In this document: piece after piece, positions 17,371 through 25,030 of the stretch
Position numbering within the stretch: the stretch's first letter is position 1
Layout of the letters: each line of letters begins with the position of its first letter
Assembly: GCA_029555885.1 (NCBI GenBank)
Contig: JAKPQT010000327.1
Coordinates: forward strand, 1-39,653
Direction of reading: 5' to 3'
Origin: Chloroflexota bacterium
Lineage (GTDB): Bacteria > Chloroflexota > Anaerolineae > CG2-30-64-16
DNA length: 39,653 bases
Notes under the pieces: model-generated
Databases searched by the model: none
What the model saw: only the letters and a program-made list of their open reading frames with translations
What the model was told of the DNA's origin: nothing
Position numbers and translations under genes: made by a program

Positions 17371-18171
17371 CTACCCTATGCCGGGGGCTCGGTCAGAGAC
17401 CGGCCCCAGTTGCGCGAGCAGGCGATCCACTGCCCTCATAGACAGCGAGTCGCTTTCATACGCGCGCACGCTCTCGATCAACAGACCCAGGCCTCCTTCG
17501 TAGTTGAGACATGCCTCGAGGATGTTTCGCACATCGGTCAGCGGCGTCTCGCCCCGGCTGATCCCGGCCTGGATATCGGCAGGCAGGTCGTTGATGATGG
17601 CGTCCCGGTTCTGCACATGGCGCACCGCTGGGCACTGCAACAGGGCTTTTGCCAGTTCGAGCCTGGCTGCACTCGTCAGCGCGGCCGCCTGAGCCGGTTG
17701 GGCCGGTAATGTCGCCGGCGCATGGCCCGCCGCACTGCCTCCCGCGGCGCCAGCAGGTTGCGCGGCGACGCCATGCTGCTGCACGAGTTCATCCAGATAA
17801 CCCTGATCCGTGACCAGGCCGTACTGCACGACCAGGCCGGCCAGCCACGTATGATCGTCCGGCGGGACTTCTTCCAGGGTGAGCAAGTGGTCGATCAGCG
17901 CGCCCAGCGCGGTGAAGCCGGGGCGACCGCGGAGACTGCCGAGGCCGTAGTTGTTCAGGCGATCGATGATGGAACCGGCCACCTGCGCGGCGGGCGCAGT
18001 CCAGTCCAGTGAGCCCAGTGGGCCGAGGACGCCTGCCTGCTGGCACAGGTTGTAGCGCTGGCCTGCGGCGGCATAGGGCGCAAATGCGCTCGTGGCGGAG
18101 AGTATGGTGATGAGCCTGTTATACGCAGTTCGCTGAACATCCACTCCGGGATCGAGGATGCGATTAGCCAT
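17371..18171 (-). CDS. Two-domain EAD adaptor protein (EAD2-like C-terminus)
   Basis: 266 aa, first gene of the operon. Residues 12-120 form one helical domain (QRYNLCQQAGVLGPLGSLDW ... LNNYGLGSL ... ALIDHLLTLEE), of the type often found at the ends of EAD-carrying proteins. An Ala/Gly/Pro linker spans about 136-163. Residues 165-255 (LAKALLQCPAVRHVQNRDAIINDLP ... SLSMRAVDRLLAQL) match the general pattern of effector-associated domain 2. No catalytic domain is visible, so it is likely an adaptor that recruits an EAD-tagged partner encoded elsewhere. The start ATG 18171 has AAAGGA 10 nt upstream and a short AT-rich leader with an extended -10 promoter. Confidence 0.65.
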   Translation of the reverse strand: MANRILDPGVDVQRTAYNRLITILSATSAFAPYAAAGQRYNLCQQAGVLGPLGSLDWTAPAAQVAGSIIDRLNNYGLGSLRGRPGFTALGALIDHLLTLEEVPPDDHTWLAGLVVQYGLVTDQGYLDELVQQHGVAAQPAGAAGGSAAGHAPATLPAQPAQAAALTSAARLELAKALLQCPAVRHVQNRDAIINDLPADIQAGISRGETPLTDVRNILEACLNYEGGLGLLIESVRAYESDSLSMRAVDRLLAQLGPVSDRAPGIG

Positions 18172-18227
18172 CGCAGTAACGTCCTTTCGCGCAGCCGTAC
18201 TTCACCATTTCAATGATTACACATCTG

Positions 18228-18236
18228 ATTGTAGCA
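18228..18236 (-). promoter_or_regulatory. Extended -10 promoter of the ternary-system operon
   Basis: On the minus strand TGCTACAAT gives an extended -10 element in an AT-rich island (about 18203-18253) that stands out from the GC-rich surroundings. It lies about 57 bp upstream of the first operon ATG. No good -35 hexamer is seen at 17-18 bp (TCTTTT), which is usual for extended -10 promoters. Confidence 0.45.
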
Positions 18237-18259
18237 CAATTGAGGGATTAAAAAGAGAA

Positions 18260-18732
18260 GGCCCGGACTTCATCGTGCGCCGAATACGAGCCTGGACCGG
18301 CAGCGCCGGCCGGCCGAGAGATCGGCGGTCATCTGCGCCTCAGCCAGGGACGTGCCGGTAGGATCGAGTATGCTGACGCTGGCCCGGCCGGAATTGCCGG
18401 GCGCGTGGTCCGCGACTTCCCACCCGCTGCGCTCCCGGAGCGTAATGAGCTGCTCATCCACGGCTGCCTTGCTGCCAAGTTACGAAATCCGACCGGCCCC
18501 GGGCGGTTGTCAACCTGCGGGTCGGGGCGCGAGGCTGTCTGGCTTCCGCTCCACGGCAGACAAACGCCGATTGGCGGGGTGGAGGCTGCGCGGGATCACG
18601 GGCCGACCGGCAGAGGTGGAGTTTGTGGTGGCGGGGGACCATGATTCGCAAGATTGACCTGATTAGCTTGCTGGAGTCCGCAGAGTCGCTGAGCCTGTAC
18701 CGAAAACGGCCCGGCGCGCCGCTGGCGTCAGG
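18260..18732. other. Gap of about 470 bp with no recognisable gene
   Basis: Between the ternary operon promoter and the IS5-family element. Short frames exist on both strands (for example a 63-codon minus-strand frame with SILDPTGTSLAEAQM at 18270-18461), but none is recognised or supported by a ribosome site. Possibly remnant DNA broken up by the IS activity that follows. Confidence 0.4.
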
Positions 18733-19531
18733 CTAGAACCTGTTATGCACATTGGGCCATGAAGGCCACAAAGCGCTGCGCCATCAGGATGGCAAAGGCG
18801 ACGAAGTGCAACCCGGCTAGTGTTTCAGCCAAGCGTTCGTAGTCGCGGGCCAAACGGCGGAAGCGGGCCATCCAAGCAAAACTGCGTTCGACGACCCAGC
18901 GGCGAGGTAAGAGCACGAAGCCCCGCTTGGCTGTCGGCAGCTTAACAACTTCGAGGCGCATGCCGTGCTGTTCAGCGGCGGCGGCATCGCCGGTATAGCC
19001 CTGGTCCACGAAGGCGACCTCGACCGCATCACCGGTGGCCTCTTGGACCTTGGCGGCCAGCTCCGCCAACGAGCAAGAGCGGGCGCAGGTGGCGGGTGTC
19101 ACGGTGACGGCCAGCAACTGGCCCAACGTGTCAACGGCCAGGTGCACTTTCGAGCCCTTCCGGCGTTTGTGGCCGTCGTAACCGGCCCGCTCGCCACTCT
19201 CGGGACTGGATTGCAGCGTGCGGCCATCGAAAATCGCCGCACTGGGTTGCGGGTGGCGCCCGGCAATCTCGCGCAGCAACATGCGCAGGTCACGTACCAG
19301 GTCCTCGAACACACCGGCCTTAACCCACCGCTGCATGCCGGTACGCACGATGAAGCGCAAGCCGTTGAAGACTTCCCGCAGCGCATGATCGCGCTGGGGA
19401 GCGTCTTCCTTCATCAATGTCAAGTAGGGCGCCACGAACGCCCATTCGTCGTCGGTAACATCGCTGGGATACGCTTTGCGGGTCATGCCCCAAGCGTACC
19501 ACATTCAGTCAAAGTGCATAACAGATTCTAG
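18733..19531 (-). mobile_element. IS5-family insertion sequence (IS427-like group)
   Basis: Terminal inverted repeats are visible: left AACCTGTTATGCACATTG from 18737, and right (complement) AATCTGTTATGCACTTTG ending at 19527, 2 mismatches in 18 bp. Both ends are flanked by CTAG (18733-18736 and 19528-19531), a possible 4-bp target duplication as seen for IS427-type elements. The length of about 0.8 kb and the single intact transposase fit the family. The element looks recent and complete. Confidence 0.85.
18743..19486 (-). CDS. IS5-family DDE transposase
   Basis: 247 aa from ATG 19486 (MTRKAYPSDVTDDEWAF, the usual N-terminus); a frame opening at 19504 adds 6 residues in the terminal region. 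DDE residues are Asp in AIFDGRTLQSS, Asp in VAFVDQGYTGD and Glu in RRWVVERSFAW, the last within the R..VERxFAWL-type signature followed by R-x6-Y-E (RLARDYE). The reading frame is uninterrupted and is bounded by matching terminal repeats, so it may be active. Confidence 0.9.
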   Translation of the reverse strand: MTRKAYPSDVTDDEWAFVAPYLTLMKEDAPQRDHALREVFNGLRFIVRTGMQRWVKAGVFEDLVRDLRMLLREIAGRHPQPSAAIFDGRTLQSSPESGERAGYDGHKRRKGSKVHLAVDTLGQLLAVTVTPATCARSCSLAELAAKVQEATGDAVEVAFVDQGYTGDAAAAEQHGMRLEVVKLPTAKRGFVLLPRRWVVERSFAWMARFRRLARDYERLAETLAGLHFVAFAILMAQRFVAFMAQCA

Positions 19532-19762
19532 ACGCTGGCCGGCGCACCGCGTGCGTGCGGCAGCCGGTTAACCGTGCCATATATGGCACAGTTGCGGTGC
19601 ACTGGTACGGCGCAACGCCTGGAGGCCGTGCGGGACGATGGCGCCAGCGGGACCGGCTGCGAGCGCGTGGCGTGAATCGGCGATGCGTGGGCTCAGCCGC
19701 GGCTCTGTGGCGGGCAGCGTGCCCCTCCTCGGTGCACGGTGCTGCACACCGGGCTGTCCGGC

Positions 19763-21520
19763 TTACAGCAGGCCGGCCTCAAGCAGCGCCATGGCGCCGA
19801 GGAGTCCTCCCCAGTGATAGAAGGCGTCGCTGTTCAGACGGTCGCAGCCCTCGCCGGTTTCGGCGTTGTAGTTCTCATGCACGTGCCCCTTGGCCCGCCA
19901 TTCACGCAGCAGCAGCGCCTGGGACTTCGCGGCCAGGTCATGGCAGGCCTGGCGCAAGCCATAACGGCGCAGACCGAGGTAAACCAGGAAGTTCAGCGGC
20001 CCCCAGATGCGTCCGCGCCAGTAGTCCTGCTCCGCATAGGCCGGGTCACTCCGCGCAATGGCGGGCATAATCCACTCGCCCCAGAACTCCGCCGGGTTGT
20101 AGAAGTGCTCGGCCACCATGCGCTGCGCCTGTTCCGGCGTGGCCGTGCCGCCCAGCAGCGGGTAGAAGCTGGTCGGCGCAATGCGATAGCTGAACGCGCC
20201 GGTGTCGCAGCGCCGGTTGAGGAAGATGCCGCGCTCTTCATCCCACAGTCGTTCTTGCATGGCCTGGCTGTAGCGCGCGCCCCGCGCGCGCAGCTCCAGC
20301 GCTTCGTCCGCCCGGCCCAGCGCCTCGGCCACCTCGGCCAGCGCCTCGCAATCGGCCACATAGAGCCCGTTCAGGCCCGCGTCCCACAACTGCAGCAGGT
20401 GCGTCTGCGTGTCGAACGGCACGTCGTCGTACACCGGCAGGTTATCCAGCCCCGACTCCCATGCGGCCCCCTGGCGGGCATTGATCTGCTCGAGTTCAAA
20501 ACGTGAGCCCAGCACCGGCTCGTAGGGGTCCGAGCCCCAACACAGCAGCCCGTCGTAGTCCCGCCGGGCTTGCCACCAGCGGTTCCAGCGCAGCAGGTTA
20601 GGATAGACCTCTTCCAGGAACCAGCGGTCGCCGTACTTGCGGTATAGCTCGCGCACCACCAGGGCGCCCACCGGCGGCTCCGAGCGGTCGCGGCTGAGCA
20701 CACCTCCTACGGTGGCGAAGTTGGGAATGAAGCCGCTCTCGGTGATGGCCCGCGTCATTTCGACCGCGTTGGCGTAGGCCAGGTCGCGCTGCTCCACGCC
20801 GGCCAGGTAGGCAGCAAAGTAGTTGTCCCACTCGAACAGCACGAAGCCGCCCCAGTCCACGTTCCAGATGCGACTCACGGGTGTCAGCACGCGCTGCCCC
20901 TCGGGCTCGTAGATGGTGTCCCAGGCCAGGCAGGTCTGGATGGCAGCGTAGACCTCGCCCAGGGCCCCGAAAGGCGCGGTGCGCGTGGCCTGCTCGGCCC
21001 GCCGCCGCTCCACTAACACCTGGATCTCGGCCAGGGTGCGCGGGCGTCCGGTGGCTATGCCCACCGGACCATCGAGCGGCATCGACAGATAGGGCCCCTG
21101 GGCCGCGATGTGCGGATCGGGGAGGTTCGCGCGGGTGCCGTGGGCCGTTACCAACTGCCCTGGCAGGTGCGCCTCGAGCCAGGCGTTCGGCGCTTCGCCC
21201 GCCAGCGTCACGCAGCCGGGCCGGTTCCACAGGATCCCGCCCTCAACGACCAGCAGCGGCGCGCGATAAGGGTTGGCCGCCCGCGGCGTCGCCAGCAGGA
21301 CGAGGTCATCCCCGTCTGTGGCCGACTGCACGGTCAGATCCAAGCCTTGCCATGTGAGCCGGAGCTCGCTGTAGCTGCCGTCGTAGGCGTGCGGGCCGGG
21401 GTGCACCTGCTCCTCCCCGGCGCGCTTGCGGCCCACCTGCGCCTCCTTCAGATAGGCCACGCGGCCGCTGTAATCGCGCACCGCCAGATTCAGGGCGAAG
21501 CCCTCCGGCAGCAGTACATG
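19763..21520 (-). pseudogene. GH63-like alpha-glycosidase, 5'-truncated by IS insertion
   Basis: About 585 codons of a GH63/YgjK-type glycosidase. The conserved start of the remaining frame is HVLLPEGFALNLAVRD near 21520. Typical barrel segments follow: WDTIYEP, SRIWNVDWGGFVLFEWDNYFAA, the acidic barrel segment WGSDPYEP, and the C-terminal DYWRGRIWGPLNFLVY with HENYNAETGEG. Upstream of about 21520 the minus frame stays open only as the shadow of the ISKra4 transposase gene that replaced the 5' end. The promoter, start and first 30 or so residues are missing. It may have acted on glucosyl- or mannosyl-glycerate-type or alpha-glucoside substrates; the exact specificity is unknown. The rest of the frame has no stop, so the break is recent. 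Confidence 0.75.
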
Positions 21521-22752
21521 CGATAGATCCTGAACCGGGAGGGTGCCATGGGGTTTGATTTTGCAGCGCAATGGCATGTGCTGGCCGAAGACGTCATCAG
21601 CGGGCTGGCCGAGTGGCGGCGGCAGCATCCGCGGGCGACCTTCTGCGAGATCGGGCAGGCGGTGGATGAGCGGTTGGCGCAGATGCGGGCGCGCATGTTG
21701 CAGGATGCGGCGCTCGCGAGTACGGCGGCGGACATCCAGGGTGCCGCAGCGGAGGTGCGGCCGGTCCGTCCGCCCTGCGGGGTACGGTTGGAGAGCCGCG
21801 GGACCGTGGTGCGGGAGCGCATCACGCAGCACAACCAGACGGTGCGACTGACCCGCAGTTATGGGGTCTGCCCGCAGTACGGCGCAGGCCTTTTCCCCCT
21901 GGATGAGGAACTGGCCTTACTACCGGGTGCGTTGACGCCTAACTTACACGAAGACCTGGTGCGGCTGGGGGGCGTGGCTGCCGTTTGGCCGGGCAAACGG
22001 CGGAGGTGACCCGCATCGAGCAGGCGCTGCCCGTGCCGCCGACCGGGCCCGCCCAGCAGTTCTTGAGCGTGGATGGGGCGATGGTGCCGCTGGTGGGCGG
22101 GGAGTGGGCCGAAGTCAAGACGCTGGTGATCGGCGAAGTACAGCCGGCCGTCATCGAGCAGGGCGAGCGGGTGATGCACACGCGGCAGCATTCTTACTTC
22201 TCACGACTGAGCGAGGCCGAAGTCTTTCAACGGCAGGCGCTCCTGGAGACGCAGCGGCGGGGGGTGGAAACGGCGGCGGCGGTGGCGGCGGTCACTGATG
22301 GTGCGGAGTGGATTCAGAAGTTCGTGGATCAGCACCGTCACGATGCCGTGCGCATCCTGGACTTTCCGCATGCCGCCGAACACCTCAATGCGGTGGCGCA
22401 GGCGGTCTTCGGAGAAGGCACGCCGCCGGTGCAGGCCTGGTTGGCGGCCCAGCTCCACGGCCTCAAACACGACGGGCCCAGTGTCATCTTGGCCGCCGTG
22501 CGCACGCTGGTCAGCCAGCAGCCGGAGCAGACCGAGTTAGCCAGCCAGCTCGCCTATCTGGAGAAACGCGCCGCGCCGGCCAACGCCTTGATCGCCTGGT
22601 TGACGGCCCGTGCGCCGGGTGGATGAGTTCGCCCCGTCGATTGTCGCTCCCTTGGGTTCCTCGTCATAACCGGTGAGATCTGTCGCCGTCAGTCCCAGTC
22701 TGTCAAAATGCCGCGTTCGCAAATGGCGCTGGGTCGGATCATCAGTACGCCA
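21521..22752 (+). mobile_element. ISKra4-family element remnant
   Basis: Contains the start and middle of an ISKra4-type transposase. Its left boundary is the point where GH63 similarity stops, about 21520-21537. The right part of the transposase is missing, and 126 bp of unassigned sequence (22627-22752) precede the IS1182-family terminal repeat. Terminal repeats of this element were not identified, so both boundaries are approximate. Confidence 0.6.
21548..22626 (+). pseudogene. ISKra4-family transposase, frameshifted and C-terminally truncated
   Basis: The start ATG 21548 has GGGAGGG 4 nt upstream. The N-terminal frame (to 22009) reads MGFDFAAQWHVLAED ... YGVCPQYGAGLFPLDEELALLPG, typical of ISKra4 transposases, including the degenerate zinc-binding segment. 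Reading then resumes in another frame from about 21985: TRIEQALPVPP, then SVDGAMVPLVGGEWAEVKTLVIGEV with the first catalytic Asp in VDGAM, up to 22626. At the junction about 40 residues normally present appear to be deleted along with the frame change. The C-terminal part with the ESANKLVVEARLKG-type motif is absent. Non-functional. Confidence 0.75.
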
Positions 22753-24532
22753 GATAATGTCTCAAGATGTGATGCTGTTGGCGAAATCGGAACGTCGCCC
22801 CCATGTCGTAGCGGTATTATAATTGGGCCTCCAACTGGAGGTGCGAGATGTCTTTGCAGCCAAGCGACGACTTTGCCATTCCCGAACAGACGGCGCAAAT
22901 CGCGCACGCAGCTTTCCCAAACGGCAACTTGTGCATGGCCACGCGCGATGTACTCGGCATCGTTTTCCGGGACGAGCAGTTTGCGGGCCTCTATCCCCAG
23001 CGCGGCCAGCCCGCCGAAGCACCCTGGCGGCTGGCCTGGATCACGCTCATGCGGTTCGCTGAAAACTTGACCGATCGTCAGGCCGCCGATGCCGTGCGCG
23101 GGCGCCTGGATTGGAAGTACGCTCTGGGTCTGGCACTGACCGACCCCGGTTTCCACTACTCCGCGCTGTGCGAGTTTCGTGAGCGCTTGATCGTGGGCCA
23201 AGCCGAGCACCTGTTGCTCGAAACGCTGCTCAAACGCTTCCAGACCCGGGGCTGGCTCAAGGAGCGCAGCCGTCAAAGAACGGATTCGACGCACATCCTG
23301 GCGGCCGTGCGCAAGCCAAACCGGGTGGAGTTGGTCGGCGAGACGCTGTACCATGCCTTGGACGTGTTAGCGCAAGTCGCCCCGGATTGGCTCAAGGCCC
23401 AGGCCCAACCTGAATGGTTCGCACGCTACAGCCAGCGCCCCATCGGCTTTCGTTTGCCCCGCAGCGAAGCGGAGCAGTTGGCCCTGGCCGAACAACTGGG
23501 CCGCGACGGTTGTCAGTTACTGAGCCAGGTATGGTCGACCGCTGCGCCAGACTGTCTGCGGTGTGTCCCCGCTGTAGAAACGCTACGCCGTATTTGGGTC
23601 CAGAACTTCTATCTGGCGGAGGAGCGCCTCCATTGGCGGGATGAAACCAACTATCCACCCAGCAGCCAGGCCATCCTCTCACCCTATGACGAAGAAGTCC
23701 GGTTCGCCAGTAAGCGCGACACCCGTTGGCACGGCTACAAAGTCCATCTGACGGAAACCTGCGAGCCGGATAGCCCCAACTTGATCACACACGTGGAGAC
23801 CACGCCCGCGACCGAGCAGGATAACATGGTCGTGGAGCAGGTCCACGCGGCCCTCCAAGAGCAGGGGCTTTTGCCCAGCCAGCATCTGGTCGATGCGGGT
23901 TACCCTTCGGCTGATCTATTGGTGAGTAGTCGCGACAAGTATGGTGTGGACCTCCTCGGCCCCACGCGGCCTGACGTCAGCTGGCAGAGCCAGGACCCGC
24001 AAGCCTTTGGCATTACCCAGTTCCAGATCGACCGGGATGCCGAGGTCGTGACCTGCCCGATGGGCAACACCAGCCTCTGCTGGTATCCCGACCAGGGGCC
24101 CCGCGGCAAGCCCACGATCCAGGTGCATTTTGGCAAGCAGGACTGTCTGGCCTGCACCAGCCGAGCCCGCTGCACCAAGAGTGCGGTCACGCCCCGGGGC
24201 TTGACGTTGCAGCCCAAAGCACAACAACTGGCCCTCCAAGCCGCACGGCACAGACAGACCACACCCGAATTCAAAGAGACCTACGCGCTGCGAGCGGGTA
24301 TCGAGGGCACCATCGGCCAAGCGGTCGACAAGCTCGCCATGCGGCGCAGCCGCTATCGTGGCCTGACCAAGACGCATTTCCAGCATGTGGCCACCGCGGC
24401 GGCCATCAACATCCAACGCGTGCTCGCCCGGTTGGCCGATGTCCCACGTTCAACCACCTGTGTCTCGCATTTCGCTGCGCTGGCACCCGCGTGAGCAATT
24501 CGCCAACAGCATCACCTTCGTGAGACATTATC
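22753..24532 (+). mobile_element. IS1182-family insertion sequence
   Basis: Imperfect terminal inverted repeats of about 33 bp bound the element. The left end is GATAATGTCTCAAGATGTG followed by ATGCTGTTGGCGAA (22753-22785). The right end, read on the complement, is GATAATGTCTCACGAAGGTG followed by ATGCTGTTGGCGAA (24499-24532). One intact transposase lies inside. No clear target duplication is seen at the flanks (TACGCCA versus CGGTTCA). Confidence 0.85.
22848..24494 (+). CDS. IS1182-family DDE transposase
   Basis: 548 aa, full length for the family, ATG 22848 with TGGAGGTG 5 nt upstream. The N-terminal DUF772-type region includes FRDEQFAGLYPQRGQPAEAPWRL and DRQAADAVRGRLDWKYALGL. The first Asp is in RTDSTHILAAVR, the second in LVDAGYPSADLL, and the C-terminal Glu in RAGIEGTIGQAV. 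A cysteine cluster (CLACTSRARC) precedes the last block, as usual. The frame is intact and the repeats match, so it may be mobile. Confidence 0.92.
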   Translation: MSLQPSDDFAIPEQTAQIAHAAFPNGNLCMATRDVLGIVFRDEQFAGLYPQRGQPAEAPWRLAWITLMRFAENLTDRQAADAVRGRLDWKYALGLALTDPGFHYSALCEFRERLIVGQAEHLLLETLLKRFQTRGWLKERSRQRTDSTHILAAVRKPNRVELVGETLYHALDVLAQVAPDWLKAQAQPEWFARYSQRPIGFRLPRSEAEQLALAEQLGRDGCQLLSQVWSTAAPDCLRCVPAVETLRRIWVQNFYLAEERLHWRDETNYPPSSQAILSPYDEEVRFASKRDTRWHGYKVHLTETCEPDSPNLITHVETTPATEQDNMVVEQVHAALQEQGLLPSQHLVDAGYPSADLLVSSRDKYGVDLLGPTRPDVSWQSQDPQAFGITQFQIDRDAEVVTCPMGNTSLCWYPDQGPRGKPTIQVHFGKQDCLACTSRARCTKSAVTPRGLTLQPKAQQLALQAARHRQTTPEFKETYALRAGIEGTIGQAVDKLAMRRSRYRGLTKTHFQHVATAAAINIQRVLARLADVPRSTTCVSHFAALAPA

Positions 24533-24924
24533 CGGTTCACTTGTGTGGGGGGGCGGTTTTCAGGTGGCTGGTAGTGAGTTATAGCAGTGGTGTGCGGGCT
24601 GCGGCGCTCCGTGTCCTCATCCCTGCGGCCGCGCGCCCAAGGTCATGTGCAGGGCTTCGCCTTGCCCTGCCAAGATGCGCGCTTGCGCCTTGACTGCGGG
24701 ACGGCCGCCGCGGGTGCATCGGCGGCGGTCGTTTCGCGCCAACGGGTGGCGGAGCTCAGCTTCGCGCGCTGTCGTGGGCTGCGAGACAGTCAAACCCGTT
24801 CCCCGGTAGGGATTCCGCAAGAGCCCCTGGCGCATTTTGCATCAAGGCTTCCTTCGGCGTGAGAGCGCTTCTGTGCTGGAATAGACCGGTTAGGCGCAAA
24901 GAGAGCCGCAGCGAACTCTCGCTC
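24533..24924. other. About 390 bp without recognisable gene
   Basis: Sequence between the IS1182-family right end and the histidine kinase promoter. Short frames on both strands (for example minus 24617-24835) have no ribosome site or recognised family. Neither the missing GH63 5' end nor the missing ISKra4 3' end is found here. Confidence 0.4.
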
Positions 24925-24953
24925 TTGCGATTCTGTGTACTCTGAGATATGCT
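24925..24953 (+). promoter_or_regulatory. Sigma-70-type promoter of the histidine kinase gene
   Basis: TTGCGA (24925-24930) and TATGCT (24948-24953) are separated by 17 bp, about 78 bp upstream of the kinase ATG. It matches consensus at 4/6 and 4/6. Seen by eye only. Confidence 0.45.
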
Positions 24954-25030
24954 TTGCCTGAACGTACCCGGCTCATCGCGCGGCATTTGTGTCTGGGTAC
25001 GGCGTGGCCCTCAGAGGATGGTAAGCACGC

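Noticed and set aside
21521..21832. N-terminal extension of the GH63-like frame
   Set aside because: The extra residues are the antisense of the ISKra4 transposase N-terminus, not glycosidase sequence.
24617..24835. 72-codon minus-strand frame after the IS1182-family element
   Set aside because: No ribosome site, no family, arginine-rich shadow-like composition.
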